Under the pieces are notes generated by a model. That model was not told where the DNA came from, made no database searches, and saw only the letters and a program-made list of their open reading frames with translations. A DNA stretch of 64,000 bases. Source: Gordonia hirsuta DSM 44140 = NBRC 16056 (lineage in GTDB: Bacteria > Actinomycetota > Actinomycetes > Mycobacteriales > Mycobacteriaceae). The stretch covers positions 113,931-177,930 of the forward strand of contig NZ_BANT01000018.1 in NCBI RefSeq assembly GCF_000333015.1, given 5' to 3'. Positions 1 to 9,508 of the stretch are shown one piece after another. A program made the translations under genes and the position numbers. Numbering within the stretch: position 1 is the first letter of the stretch; each line of letters begins with the position of its first letter.

Positions 1-431
1 TGCATCCGGCCCAGGGCCTGCCCCCACGCGCTGACGCCCCGGGTCGCGGCTTCGGTGTCTTCGCCGAGCAACTCGGTCATGCTCCGGCCGCTGCCCAGGT
101 CGGTCAGGATCAGCAACCGGCTCTCGGGGTCGGCGGCCAGCAACTGTGGTCCGGGCCGCGAGCTGGTGGGCAGGGCGGTGGCGTAACGGTAGGCGGCGAC
201 CTCCCGCAGGAACGGTGCCGCAGGCGCATCGTCGTCGATCATCTTGATGACCACCGTGCGGCCGATGGCCAGCGGGTTCTCCACCAGCCGGACCCGCAGG
301 ACGGTGCTGCGCCCGGTGCCGCCGAGGTCCTCGGGGTCGCCGAGCGAGACCGCCGCACCGGCACGGCGGGTCAGTAGGGCCTCGGCGACGTCCAGCACCT
401 CGATCAATTGCTCCTGGGCGGTGAGGGTCAT
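1..431 (-). CDS. Kinase-like (APH family) protein, 3' end outside window
   Basis: Reading the minus strand from the ATG at 431 gives 143 residues without a stop to the window edge, so only the N-terminal part is present. It holds a kinase-like N-lobe pattern: TVVIKM around residues 59-64 (candidate nucleotide-binding Lys), a following acidic helix with FLREVAAY, and LLILTDLGSG near residue 107, which resembles the hinge of aminoglycoside/choline-kinase-like phosphotransferases. It starts 14 nt after the aspS stop, so the two are probably co-transcribed. The catalytic loop lies outside the window. The substrate cannot be inferred. Confidence 0.6.
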   Translation of the reverse strand, partial: MTLTAQEQLIEVLDVAEALLTRRAGAAVSLGDPEDLGGTGRSTVLRVRLVENPLAIGRTVVIKMIDDDAPAAPFLREVAAYRYATALPTSSRPGPQLLAADPESRLLILTDLGSGRSMTELLGEDTEAATRGVSAWGQALGRM

Positions 432-445
432 CTAGTCGGTGGCCT

Positions 446-2269
446 CTAAGCCCCGCCTGCCGACGGGGCAGAATCGGACGCGCCGGGCCCGGACGGAGCA
501 GGCGCATCGGCCTTCGGGGTCGCGTCGATCCCCGACTCTTTGCGCTGCTGGGCGGTGATCGGTGCCGGTGCCGCGGTCAGCGGATCGATGCCGCCACCGG
601 ACTTGGGGAAGGCGATCACTTCGCGGATCGACGGCTCACCGGCCAGCAGGGAGACGATGCGGTCCCAACCGAAGGCGATACCGCCGTGCGGGGGCGCCCC
701 GAAGGCGAAGGCATCCAGGAGGAACCCGAACTTGTCCTGTGCCTCCTCCGGCGGAATCCCCATGATCGCGAAGACGCGTTCCTGGATATCGCGGCGGTGG
801 ATGCGGATCGAACCGCCGCCGATCTCGTTGCCGTTGCAGACGATGTCGTAGGCGTAGGCCAGTGCCTCGCCTGGATTGTCTTCCAGCACCGCCAGCGACT
901 CGGGTTTGGGCGAGGTGAAGGCGTGGTGCACCGCGGTCCAGGCACCGGCGCCCACGGCGACGTCACCCGAAGCGGTGGCCTCGTCAGCCGGCTCGAACAG
1001 CGGAGCGTCGACGATCCAGGTGAACGCCCAGTCGCCGTCGTTGATCAGCCCCTGCTTCTCGGCGATCTCTCCGCGCGCGGCACCCAGCAGCGCCCGCGAG
1101 GCCTTGACCGGTCCGGCGGCGAAGAAGATGCAGTCGCCCGGCTGCGCGCCGACCTGGGCGGCGAGCCCGTCGCGTTCGGATTCCGAGAGGTTCTTGGCGA
1201 CCGGGCCGCCCAGGGTGCCGTCCTCCTGCACCAGCACATAGGCCAGCCCCTTGGCACCGCGCTGGCGGGCCCACTCCTGCCAGGCATCGAGCTGCCGCCG
1301 TGGCTGCGATGCGCCGCCGGGCATCACCACGGCGCCGACGTAGGGTGCCTGGAAGACCCGGAACGGGGTGTCGGCGAAGTAGTCGGTGCATTCGACCAGC
1401 TCCAGCCCGAAGCGCAGATCCGGCTTGTCGGTGCCGAAGCGCCGCATCGCATCGGCATACGTCATCCGCGGGATCGGGGTCGGCAGTTCGTAGCCGATGA
1501 GCTCCCACAGTGCCGCCAGGATCTGTTCGGCCAGGGCGATCACATCGTCCTCGTCGACGAAGCTCATCTCGACGTCGAGCTGGGTGAACTCGGGCTGGCG
1601 GTCGGCCCGGAAGTCCTCGTCCCGGTAGCAGCGGGCGATCTGGTAGTAGCGCTCCATACCCGAGACCATCAGCAACTGCTTGAACAGCTGCGGGCTCTGC
1701 GGCAGCGCATAGAAGGTGCCCGGCTGCAGCCGCGCTGGCACCAGGAAGTCGCGGGCGCCCTCGGGGGTCGAGCGGGTCAGCGTCGGGGTCTCGATCTCCA
1801 GGAAGTCGTTGGCAGCGAGCACCGAGCGGGCGGCGGCGTTGGCCGCCGAGCGCAACCGCAGCGCGCGGGCGGGGGCTTCACGGCGCAGATCCAGGTAGCG
1901 GTAGCGCAGGCGGGCCTCCTCACCGGGATGCTCGTCGAGCTGGAACGGCAGCGGCGCCGACTCGTTGAGCACCGTCAGTTCGCGGGCGTTGATCTCGATG
2001 TCACCCGAGGCCAGGGCCGCGTTCTCGCTTCCGGCCGGCCGGACCTCGACCTGCCCGGTCACCTGCACCACGTATTCGGCGCGCAGCCGGTGCGCCGCTT
2101 CGGCCACCTGCTCGTCCCGGAAGACCACCTGGACCAGACCGGAGCTGTCGCGCAGATCGATGAAGACCACACCTCCGTGATCACGACGGCGGGCGACCCA
2201 GCCGGCAACGGTGACGGTCTGGTTGGCGTTCTCCGCGCGGAGTTCACCGGCGAGATGGGTGCGAAGCAC
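446..2269 (-). CDS. aspS: Aspartyl-tRNA synthetase (Asp/Asn type)
   Basis: Class II aminoacyl-tRNA synthetase that charges tRNA-Asp; mycobacterial relatives are non-discriminating and also charge tRNA-Asn for GatCAB, which I infer may hold here. An N-terminal OB-fold anticodon domain ([13 protein letters not shown]) is followed by motif 2 ([14 protein letters not shown]) and motif 3 ([14 protein letters not shown]). The length is 607 aa, bacterial type, with an Ala/Pro/Ser-rich C-terminal tail. I chose the GTG at 2269 because AAAGGAA lies just upstream and the protein then begins [10 protein letters not shown] like its relatives. An in-frame ATG at 2305 would add 12 residues but has no ribosome-binding site. 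Confidence 0.95.
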   Translation of the reverse strand: MLRTHLAGELRAENANQTVTVAGWVARRRDHGGVVFIDLRDSSGLVQVVFRDEQVAEAAHRLRAEYVVQVTGQVEVRPAGSENAALASGDIEINARELTVLNESAPLPFQLDEHPGEEARLRYRYLDLRREAPARALRLRSAANAAARSVLAANDFLEIETPTLTRSTPEGARDFLVPARLQPGTFYALPQSPQLFKQLLMVSGMERYYQIARCYRDEDFRADRQPEFTQLDVEMSFVDEDDVIALAEQILAALWELIGYELPTPIPRMTYADAMRRFGTDKPDLRFGLELVECTDYFADTPFRVFQAPYVGAVVMPGGASQPRRQLDAWQEWARQRGAKGLAYVLVQEDGTLGGPVAKNLSESERDGLAAQVGAQPGDCIFFAAGPVKASRALLGAARGEIAEKQGLINDGDWAFTWIVDAPLFEPADEATASGDVAVGAGAWTAVHHAFTSPKPESLAVLEDNPGEALAYAYDIVCNGNEIGGGSIRIHRRDIQERVFAIMGIPPEEAQDKFGFLLDAFAFGAPPHGGIAFGWDRIVSLLAGEPSIREVIAFPKSGGGIDPLTAAPAPITAQQRKESGIDATPKADAPAPSGPGASDSAPSAGGA

Positions 2270-2443
2270 TGAGTTCCTTTCAGCGTTGCCGGACACGGCA
2301 GACATGGTCGACGTCCGATTCTAGGCGGCGTCGCCCCGCGAGGGCATCTCGCATCCCCTCCCGCGCCTGCGGACGCGACTCCGGTCGCGCAGTTACCCCC
2401 GCCGACCAGCGTCGCATCCCCGGGAGAAACGGCGTGGCTGTGT

Positions 2444-2449
2444 CATTAT
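2444..2449 (+). promoter_or_regulatory. Candidate -10 element for a leaderless metallopeptidase mRNA
   Basis: CATTAT ends 6 nt before the GTG start at 2456, so transcription would begin at about the start codon itself. No Shine-Dalgarno sequence precedes the GTG (ATTGAGCC). Leaderless mRNAs are common in mycobacteria. No convincing -35 is seen. Confidence 0.4.
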
Positions 2450-2455
2450 TGAGCC

Positions 2456-3340
2456 GTGACTTTTCAGGGTAGTGGTCGTATCGAATCCGGCCGGGTGAGC
2501 GCCGGCGGTTCGGGAGGCTCCGGCGGCGGATTCGGCGGCGGCCGCATCGCACTCGGCGGCGGGATCGGTCTGATCGTGACGATCGTGGCGCTGCTCTTCG
2601 GTATCGACATGGGCAGTCTGACCGGCGGTGGACCCACCTCCAGCCTGGGCCAGGACGTCGGCACCACCAGTAACAACGCCGAGCTGCAGCAGCACATCGA
2701 CGAGTGCACATACGAAAAGGCCAACGACGGCGATTCGGTGTGCATCATCACCGCGACCGCCCAGAGTCTGGACACGATCTGGCCCAAACTGATCAACGGC
2801 TACACCGAGCCGAACACCGTGATCTTCTCGGGCAACATCAACACCGGCTGCGGTGCGGCCTCCTCGGCGATGGGCCCGTTCTACTGCCCTGCCGACCAGA
2901 CGGCCTACTTCGACCCGAGTTTCTTCCAGGACCTCAAGCGGATGGGCGGCTCGGACGGCTCCCTGGCGCAGATGTACGTGGTGGCCCACGAGTACGGCCA
3001 TCACGTCGAGAACCTGCTCGGTGTTCTGGCCAAGGGCCAGCGGATGGGCAACGACGGCTCGGTCCGCATCGAGCTGCAGGCCGACTGCCTGGCCGGGGTG
3101 TGGGCCTACCACGCCCAGGAGGGCACCGGCTCGGGCTATCTGCAGCCGATCACCGAGGAGCAGATCGCCACGGTGATCCAGACCGCGCGCGCCATCGGCG
3201 ACGACACCATCCAGGGTGCGCGCTCGAATCCGGAGAGTTGGACGCACGGATCGGCCCAGCAGCGGGTCCGTTGGTTCCAGATCGGTTATTCCAGCGGCTC
3301 GGTCCGCAAATGCGACACCTTCGCCACCAACGACCTGTAG
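2456..3340 (+). CDS. YpfJ-type neutral zinc metallopeptidase, membrane anchored
   Basis: This 294-aa protein belongs to the neutral zinc metallopeptidase family (YpfJ/KPN_02809-like), the position held by Rv2575 in M. tuberculosis. A Gly-rich N-terminus precedes one hydrophobic segment at about residues 31-47. The C-terminal domain carries the zincin motif VVAHEYGHHVENLLG (HExxH with catalytic Glu) and a downstream IELQADCLAGVWAY segment that supplies a further ligand region. The predicted topology puts the catalytic domain outside the membrane. The gene is divergent from aspS and convergent with hisS, 21 bp from the hisS stop. The substrate is unknown for the family. Confidence 0.88.
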   Translation: MTFQGSGRIESGRVSAGGSGGSGGGFGGGRIALGGGIGLIVTIVALLFGIDMGSLTGGGPTSSLGQDVGTTSNNAELQQHIDECTYEKANDGDSVCIITATAQSLDTIWPKLINGYTEPNTVIFSGNINTGCGAASSAMGPFYCPADQTAYFDPSFFQDLKRMGGSDGSLAQMYVVAHEYGHHVENLLGVLAKGQRMGNDGSVRIELQADCLAGVWAYHAQEGTGSGYLQPITEEQIATVIQTARAIGDDTIQGARSNPESWTHGSAQQRVRWFQIGYSSGSVRKCDTFATNDL

Positions 3341-3361
3341 CCGGTTCCTGGCCGGTTCGGG

Positions 3362-4630
3362 TCAGCCCCGCAGGCGGGCGCTCAACTCGGTCAGGACCTC
3401 GTCGAGCCCGACCTTGACCTGATCGCCGGTAGCCAGATCCTTGAGCTCGATGGTTCGTTCGGCCAGTTCGTTCTCCCCGAGCACCAACGCGATCGCGGCG
3501 CCGGAACGATCAGCGGCCTTCATCGCCCCCTTGATGCCGCGATCGCCGTACGACAGATCGACGCTGATTCCGGCCTCCCGCAGACGTCCGGCCAGCGCGA
3601 CGAGTTCGCCCTTGGCCGCCTCGCCCAGCGGCACCCCGTAGACCTGTACCCGGCCGCGACCGGCCACCGAGACGCCCTCGGCGGCCAGGGCCAGGACGGT
3701 GCGGTCCACGCCGATCCCGAAACCGATACCCGACAGGTCCTGCTTCCCGCCGATCTGACGCATCAGGCCGTCGTAGCGGCCTCCGCCGCCGATGCCGGAC
3801 TGCGCACCGAGACCGTCGTGCACGAACTCGAAGGTGGTCTTGGTGTAGTAGTCCAGGCCGCGGACCAGGCGCGGGTTCAACTCATAGGCCACCCCGAGCC
3901 GGTCGAGGTGACGGCGGACCGCGGCGAAGTGGTCGCGGGCCGAGTCGCTGAGATGATCGATCATCAGCGGTGCACCGGCGGTCATCTCCTTGACCTCGGG
4001 GCGCTTGTCGTCGAGCACCCGCAGCGGGTTGATCCGGGCCCGGTCGCGGGTCGGTTCATCCAGGTCCAGGTTCAGCAGGAACTCTTGCAGCACCTGCCGG
4101 TACTGCGGCCGGCAGGTGTCGTCACCCAATGAGGTCAGTTCCAGGCGGTAGCCGGTCAGACCCAAACGGCGATAGCCCTCATCGGCGACCGCGATCACCT
4201 CGGCGTCCAGCGCCGGATCGTCGACGCCGATGGCCTCGACCCCGACCTGCTGCAGCTGACGGTAGCGCCCGGCCTGGGGGCGTTCGTAGCGGAAGAACGG
4301 CCCCGCATAGGAGACCTTGACCGGCAGCTGCCCGCGGTCCAGACCGTGCTGGATCACCGCGCGCATCACACCTGCCGTTCCCTCCGGCCGCAGGGTGACG
4401 CTGCGGCCACCGCGGTCGGCGAAGGTGTACATCTCTTTGCTGACCACATCGGTGGACTCGCCCACACCGCGGGCGAACAGGGCCGTGTCTTCGAAGACGG
4501 GCAGCTCGATGTGCCCGTAACCGGCCCGGTGGGCGGCCTCGCTCAGCGTCTCACGGACTGCCAGGAAGTCGGCCGAAGCCGGCGGGTAGTAGTCCGGGAT
4601 CCCCTTGGGGGCGACGAATTCTGCGCTCAC
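3362..4630 (-). CDS. hisS: Histidyl-tRNA synthetase
   Basis: Charges tRNA-His. The 422-aa protein has class II motifs, the HisA box ([14 protein letters not shown]), the glycine-rich [11 protein letters not shown] box, and a C-terminal anticodon-binding domain ([13 protein letters not shown] to the end). The start is a GTG at 4630, giving [16 protein letters not shown], the family N-terminus. It overlaps the stop of the upstream metallo-beta-lactamase gene by 4 nt (GTGA), which implies translational coupling. The longer open frame to 4858 only reads antisense to that gene. Confidence 0.96.
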   Translation of the reverse strand: MSAEFVAPKGIPDYYPPASADFLAVRETLSEAAHRAGYGHIELPVFEDTALFARGVGESTDVVSKEMYTFADRGGRSVTLRPEGTAGVMRAVIQHGLDRGQLPVKVSYAGPFFRYERPQAGRYRQLQQVGVEAIGVDDPALDAEVIAVADEGYRRLGLTGYRLELTSLGDDTCRPQYRQVLQEFLLNLDLDEPTRDRARINPLRVLDDKRPEVKEMTAGAPLMIDHLSDSARDHFAAVRRHLDRLGVAYELNPRLVRGLDYYTKTTFEFVHDGLGAQSGIGGGGRYDGLMRQIGGKQDLSGIGFGIGVDRTVLALAAEGVSVAGRGRVQVYGVPLGEAAKGELVALAGRLREAGISVDLSYGDRGIKGAMKAADRSGAAIALVLGENELAERTIELKDLATGDQVKVGLDEVLTELSARLRG

Positions 4631-5328
4631 AGCCCGAATCGTCCCTTCTTCACATCGCCCGGCGCAGCGGCCAGGAACGGGTTGCCGGCGCGTTCGGCGC
4701 CGATGGTGGTCTGCGGGCCGTGTCCGGGCAGAATCAGCGTCTGATCGTCGCGCGGCAGCAGCTTGTCGGCGATCGAGTCGAGCAGCTGCTGGTGGCTGCC
4801 GCCGGGCAGATCGGTACGGCCGATCGAACCGGCGAAGAGCACGTCGCCGGCGAAGCACACCGGAGCGATGCCCTCCTCGGTCGGTACCTCCAGCGACAGC
4901 AGCACACTGCCGGGGGAATGTCCGGGTGCGTGGTCGACCTTCCAGCGGATCCCGGCGACATCGATCTCTTCGTCATCGCCGAATTCGATCACCTTCTCCG
5001 GTTCCCGGAATTTGAGCACACCGATCATCGTCGCCAGCGCCTTGCCCAGACCCTCCCCCGGTTTGGTGAGCATGCCGCGGTCCTCGGGATGGATGTAGAC
5101 CGGAATCGAGTATTCATCGGCCAGTTCCTGAGCGTTCCAGGTGTGATCGAGGTGGCCGTGCGTCAGGAAGATCGCCACCGGCGTCAGCGACTGTTCGGTC
5201 AGCAGGGACCGCACCTGCGGGGCCGCATCCTGGCCGGGATCGATGATGATCGCCTCGCGGGTGTCCTCGTCGGCGACCAGGTAACAGTTGGTCTGGAACA
5301 TGCCCGCGGGAAAACCGGTGATGATCAC
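4627..5328 (-). CDS. MBL-fold hydrolase (glyoxalase II-like)
   Basis: The 233-aa metallo-beta-lactamase-fold protein has the metal-binding motif THGHLDH near residues 76-82, later ligands in [10 protein letters not shown] and the terminal [10 protein letters not shown]. It matches the small glyoxalase II/YcbL-like branch and the Rv2581c position upstream of hisS. Hydroxyacylglutathione itself is unlikely to be the substrate, because actinobacteria use mycothiol (inference). The GTG start at 5328 is preceded by AGGAAGG at a good spacing. It is coupled to hisS by a 4-nt overlap. Confidence 0.88.
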   Translation of the reverse strand: MIITGFPAGMFQTNCYLVADEDTREAIIIDPGQDAAPQVRSLLTEQSLTPVAIFLTHGHLDHTWNAQELADEYSIPVYIHPEDRGMLTKPGEGLGKALATMIGVLKFREPEKVIEFGDDEEIDVAGIRWKVDHAPGHSPGSVLLSLEVPTEEGIAPVCFAGDVLFAGSIGRTDLPGGSHQQLLDSIADKLLPRDDQTLILPGHGPQTTIGAERAGNPFLAAAPGDVKKGRFGL

Positions 5329-5512
5329 GGCTGCCTTCCTGATGGTGTCTCGGAGTGAGTCGACCGACTCTGTCCGTCAGTATCTCAGGACCGCGCCGGT
5401 CCGCGCGCACCGGCGCACCGGTCCCCGGCTGCGGGGGTGCCCTGCGATAGCATGGGGCGCCGATGGGCCGTCACGTCTTCCATGGCGGCAGACCACCAGG
5501 AGGATTCCCCGC

Positions 5513-6487
5513 GTGACGAGCAACGAGCAGCGCCGCGAAGCCGCGAAACGCAAGCTGGAACAGCGACTGGAGGCAGAACACGCGCAGGCTCGCAAACGCC
5601 GGATGATGATCTGGTCGGCCGCCGGTGCGGTCGCGATCGCGGTCCTGGCCACCGGTGCCTACTTCGGCTACCGGGCGTGGGACGATTCCCGCCGCGTGAC
5701 CTGCGTCTACAACGAGGCTGCCGATCCGTTCAAGGAACTTCCCGACGAGCTGCCCGATACGGTCCCGGCTGAACAACGCGGACAGGTTCAGGAATTGCTG
5801 GACCACTACCGCAAGGGATCCGACAAGCTGCGCACCGCCCCCAGACCGGACACCCGGCCGTTCAAAGACGGCACCGTCTCGGTCAGCTTCGACACCAGCA
5901 TCGGGGCGATCGATGCCACGCTGAACCGGGCCGACGCTCCCTGCAATGTCAACGGGGTGCTGACCCTGGCCGAGTCCGGCTACTACAACGACGTCCCCTG
6001 CAGTTCGATCGCCATCTCCAAGGACGGCGGGGCGATCCTGTGCGGTGACCCGACCACCACCGCCGGCACCCAGGCCGGCTGGGCCGGCGGCAACCCCGGG
6101 TGGGGCATGCCCGATGAGATGCCGACGGAGCTGAAGCCGCACGGTGAACCGAACCCGCTCGATCCGTCCGAGCAGCTGGTGACCTACCCCAAGGGGACGA
6201 TCGCGGTCTTCAACGCCAATCAGCCGGAGAATCCGATGATGGGCCAGCCGGGTGCGGACAATACCGGTGCCGGCACCCTGTACTTCTTCCTCAAGGACAC
6301 CCCGCTGCTGCCGAACTACGCGGTGATCGGCCACGTCGACCAGAGCGGAATGGCGATCCTGGACAAGATCGCCGACAACGGTATCGTTCGCGGCCCGGGT
6401 GCCAACACCCCCAAGCCAGGCGAGCAGCCCGAGGCCGGTCTGCCCAAGACACCGGTGATCATCAAGGATGTCGCCGTCAGCGACTGA
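5513..6487 (+). CDS. Membrane-anchored cyclophilin-type peptidyl-prolyl isomerase
   Basis: This 324-aa protein has a charged, coiled N-terminus (residues 1-35, rich in Arg/Lys/Glu), one transmembrane segment at about 37-57, a linker, and a C-terminal cyclophilin-like domain (LYFFLKDTPLLPNYAVIGHV). It occupies the place of Rv2582. The GTG at 5513 follows a perfect AGGAGG at 5499-5504. The usual catalytic Arg motif (CHR) reads Cys-Ser-Ser at about residues 163-165, so isomerase activity may be weak or lost; a chaperone-like role is possible. The gene is divergent from the MBL/hisS pair and convergent with rel. Confidence 0.85.
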   Translation: MTSNEQRREAAKRKLEQRLEAEHAQARKRRMMIWSAAGAVAIAVLATGAYFGYRAWDDSRRVTCVYNEAADPFKELPDELPDTVPAEQRGQVQELLDHYRKGSDKLRTAPRPDTRPFKDGTVSVSFDTSIGAIDATLNRADAPCNVNGVLTLAESGYYNDVPCSSIAISKDGGAILCGDPTTTAGTQAGWAGGNPGWGMPDEMPTELKPHGEPNPLDPSEQLVTYPKGTIAVFNANQPENPMMGQPGADNTGAGTLYFFLKDTPLLPNYAVIGHVDQSGMAILDKIADNGIVRGPGANTPKPGEQPEAGLPKTPVIIKDVAVSD

Positions 6488-6585
6488 CCACCGCCGGGAC
6501 CGAGCAGGGCCGGAACCGGGCTCACCGAGGGACCGCTCACGGGCCGAAGCGTTCCCCGCTGCAGTGCCGGCGAGGTGGCCCGGGC

Positions 6586-8892
6586 TCAGGACGCCGAGGT
6601 GACCCGGTAGACGTCGTAGACGCCCTCGACGTTGCGCACCACGTTGAGTACGTGTCCCAGATGTTTCGGATCACCCATCTCGAAGGTGAACTTGCTGACA
6701 GCGACGCGATCCCGGCCGGTCTGTACGGTGGCCGAGAGGATGTTGACCCGTTCGTCGGCCAGAACCCGGGTGATGTCGGAGAGCAGCCGGTGCCGGTCCA
6801 GTGCCTCGACCTGGATAGCGACCAGGAAGACCGACGACGGACTCGGTGCCCAGTGCACAGCGACGAGCCGCTCGGACTGTGCGCGCAGGGCAGCCGCATT
6901 GGTGCAGTCGTCCCGGTGCACGCTGACCCCGCCGCCGCGGGTGACGAAGCCGAGGATCTCATCGCCCGGTACCGGCGTACAGCATTTGGCCAGTTTGACC
7001 AGCACGTTGTCGATGTCCTCGACCTGAACCCCACTGTCGGCACTGCCGTGCCGCACGCTCGGTGACAGCGTGGACGGGGTGGAGCGTTCGGCCAGCTCCT
7101 CTTCGGCACTGTCGACCCCGCCGAGCATGGTGACCAGCCGGTGCACCACCCGGCCGGCGGTCAGGTTGTGTTCGCCGACGGCCGTGTACAGGCCATCGAC
7201 GTCGTTGTAGCCCAATTCTTTGGCCAGGGTGTTGATCGAGTCGGCCGACAGCAGCCGCTGCAGCGGAAGACCTGCCCGGCGGACCTCCTTGATAATCGCG
7301 TCTTTGCCGGTGTCCAGCGCCTCTTCGCGGCGTTCTTTGGCGAACCATTGCCGGATCTTGGCCTTGGCCCGCGGGGAGACGACGAAGCTCTGCCAGTCCT
7401 TGCTGGGACCGGCGTTCTCGTCCTTGGCGGTGAAGACCTCCACCACCTCACCGTTCTCCAACGGCCGCTCCAGGGCCACCAGGCGGCCGTTGACGCGGGC
7501 GCCGATGCATCGGTGCCCGACTTCGGTGTGCACGGCGTAGGCGAAATCGACCGGTGTCGAACCGGTCGGCAGGGTCACCACGTCACCCTTCGGGGTGAAC
7601 ACGAAGATCTCCTTGACCGCCAGGTCGTAACGCAGCGATTCGAGGAACTCTCCGGGATCGGCGGCCTCGCGCTGCCAGTCCAGCAGCTGGCGCATCCAGG
7701 CCATATCGTCGACCTCGGCGACGTCGGTGGCCTTGCGGCCCTTGCCCTTGCGCCCCTCCTTGTAGCGCCAGTGCGCGGCGATGCCGAACTCGGCGGTACG
7801 GTGCATGTCGTGTGTCCGGATCTGCACCTCCAGGGGTTTGCCCTCGGGCCCGATGACGGTGGTGTGCAGCGACTGGTAGACCCCGTAACTGGGCTGGGCG
7901 ATGTAGTCCTTGAATCGGCCGGCCATCGGATGCCACAGCGAGTGCACCACTCCCACCGCCGCGTAGCAGTCGCGGACCTCGTCACAGAGGATACGCATGC
8001 CCACCAGATCGTGGATGTCGTCGAAGTCCCGGCCCTTGACGATCATCTTCTGATAGATCGACCAGTAGTGCTTCGGACGGCCTTCCACGGTCGCGCTGAT
8101 CCGGGAGCCGGCCAGTGCATTGTTCAGGTCGGTTCGGACCCGGGCCAGATAGGTGTCGCGGCTGGGCGCGCGGTCAGCGACCAGCCGGACGATCTCCTCG
8201 TACCGTTTCGGGTGCAGGATCGCAAAGGCCAGATCCTCCAGTTCCCACTTGACGGTGGCCATACCGAGCCGATGCGCCAGCGGAGCGATCACTTCCAGCG
8301 TCTCGCGCGCCTTGCGGGCCTGCTTTTCCGGCGGCAGAAAACGCATGGTGCGCATGTTGTGCAGTCGGTCGGCGACCTTGATCACCAGTACCCGTGGATC
8401 TCGGGCCATGGCGATGATCATCTTGCGGATGGTCTCGCCTTCGGCGGCACTGCCCAGGGCCACCTTGTCCAGCTTCGTGACCCCGTCGACCAGATGCGCC
8501 ACCTCGGGACCGAAGTCGCTGGACAGCTGCTCCAGCGCGTAGCCGGTGTCTTCCACGGTGTCGTGCAACAGCGCCGCAACCAGGGTGATGGTGTCCATGC
8601 CCAGGTCCGCCAGGATGGTGGCCACGGCCAGCGGGTGGGTGATGTACGGATCGCCGGACTTACGGAACTGCCCCTCGTGATGGGTGGCGGCCACATCGTA
8701 AGCGCGCTGGAGAACGGCGACATCGGCCTTCGGGTAGACCTCCCGATGCAGTGCGGCCAGTGGTTCCAGGACCGGGTCGATGGCCCCGCGCGGGGCCGCG
8801 GTCATCCGGCGGGCCAGTCGGGCGCGCACCCGCCGCGAGCTCAGCGGCGTACCACCGTCGTCGGGCCGTCGTCCGGTGTCCGCTTCGCTCAT
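6586..8892 (-). CDS. rel: Bifunctional (p)ppGpp synthetase/hydrolase Rel
   Basis: Makes and degrades the stringent-response alarmone (p)ppGpp. At 768 aa it has the full long-RSH layout: an N-terminal HD hydrolase domain ([11 protein letters not shown], about residues 105-115), the RelA/SpoT synthetase domain with [13 protein letters not shown] and the DLVGMRIL strand, a TGS domain ([15 protein letters not shown]), the helical/zinc-finger region containing [15 protein letters not shown], and a C-terminal ACT domain ([17 protein letters not shown]). This is the single bifunctional Rel typical of actinobacteria, with apt immediately upstream as in M. tuberculosis. Confidence 0.96.
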   Translation of the reverse strand: MSEADTGRRPDDGGTPLSSRRVRARLARRMTAAPRGAIDPVLEPLAALHREVYPKADVAVLQRAYDVAATHHEGQFRKSGDPYITHPLAVATILADLGMDTITLVAALLHDTVEDTGYALEQLSSDFGPEVAHLVDGVTKLDKVALGSAAEGETIRKMIIAMARDPRVLVIKVADRLHNMRTMRFLPPEKQARKARETLEVIAPLAHRLGMATVKWELEDLAFAILHPKRYEEIVRLVADRAPSRDTYLARVRTDLNNALAGSRISATVEGRPKHYWSIYQKMIVKGRDFDDIHDLVGMRILCDEVRDCYAAVGVVHSLWHPMAGRFKDYIAQPSYGVYQSLHTTVIGPEGKPLEVQIRTHDMHRTAEFGIAAHWRYKEGRKGKGRKATDVAEVDDMAWMRQLLDWQREAADPGEFLESLRYDLAVKEIFVFTPKGDVVTLPTGSTPVDFAYAVHTEVGHRCIGARVNGRLVALERPLENGEVVEVFTAKDENAGPSKDWQSFVVSPRAKAKIRQWFAKERREEALDTGKDAIIKEVRRAGLPLQRLLSADSINTLAKELGYNDVDGLYTAVGEHNLTAGRVVHRLVTMLGGVDSAEEELAERSTPSTLSPSVRHGSADSGVQVEDIDNVLVKLAKCCTPVPGDEILGFVTRGGGVSVHRDDCTNAAALRAQSERLVAVHWAPSPSSVFLVAIQVEALDRHRLLSDITRVLADERVNILSATVQTGRDRVAVSKFTFEMGDPKHLGHVLNVVRNVEGVYDVYRVTSAS

Positions 8893-8935
8893 GCCCGCAG
8901 TTTAGCCGCAGGGCCACCGGAAAATCGGTCGGCTC

Positions 8936-9508
8936 TCACCCGTCGCAGAGGTTGTGGACCGGAACAGCGATGCCCAGCCCGCCGGCCAGCGCGGCACGTC
9001 CGCCGAGCCCGGCCAATTCCATGATCACGGCCAGCCCCTGCACGTGTGCGCCGGCCTCAGTGAACAGACGGGCGGCCGCGGCAAGGGTCCCGCCGGTGGC
9101 CAGCACATCGTCGACGATCGCGACCTGCGTCCCGGCCAGTGCCAGTCCGGTCGCCGGCACCTCCAGGCGCGCGCTGCCGTATTCGAGTTCATAGTCCACA
9201 CCGATCACCGGCGGCGGTAGCTTCCCGCCCTTGCGCACCGCGATCACCCCGATGTTCAGCTCACGGGCGATCGCCCCACCCAGCAGGAAACCGCGCGCAT
9301 CGATGCCGGCGATGTAGTCGGCGCCGGCGCAATAGTGCGCCATCGCCGACACCACTGCCGCCAGGCCTTCCGGATCTGCCAGGACCGGGGTCAGGTCTTT
9401 GAAGGCGATTCCCGGCGAGGGAAAGTCGTCGACCAGTCGCACATGGGTGTCGATGGCCGCCCGGGCCCGTGCCAGCGGGGCATCGACGGCGGTCACTTGC
9501 GGGTCCAT
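8936..9508 (-). CDS. apt: Adenine phosphoribosyltransferase
   Basis: Salvages adenine plus PRPP to AMP. The PRPP-binding loop VAIVDDVLATGGTL is intact, and FPSPGIAFKDLTPVL and GIDARGFLLGG are APT signatures. The start is uncertain: the ATG at 9508 (MDPQVTAVD, 190 aa) is used here; a GTG at 9496 would give a GTGA overlap with the lipoprotein stop, and an ATG at 9523 is also open. Linked to rel downstream and the Sec genes upstream, as in mycobacteria. Confidence 0.92.
   Translation of the reverse strand: MDPQVTAVDAPLARARAAIDTHVRLVDDFPSPGIAFKDLTPVLADPEGLAAVVSAMAHYCAGADYIAGIDARGFLLGGAIARELNIGVIAVRKGGKLPPPVIGVDYELEYGSARLEVPATGLALAGTQVAIVDDVLATGGTLAAAARLFTEAGAHVQGLAVIMELAGLGGRAALAGGLGIAVPVHNLCDG

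Noticed and set aside
686..2272. Long plus-strand open frame (528 aa) opposite aspS
   Set aside because: Antisense shadow typical of high-GC codon bias; aspS is unambiguous.
7141..9024. Plus-strand open frame (627 aa) opposite rel
   Set aside because: Antisense shadow with no recognisable domain.
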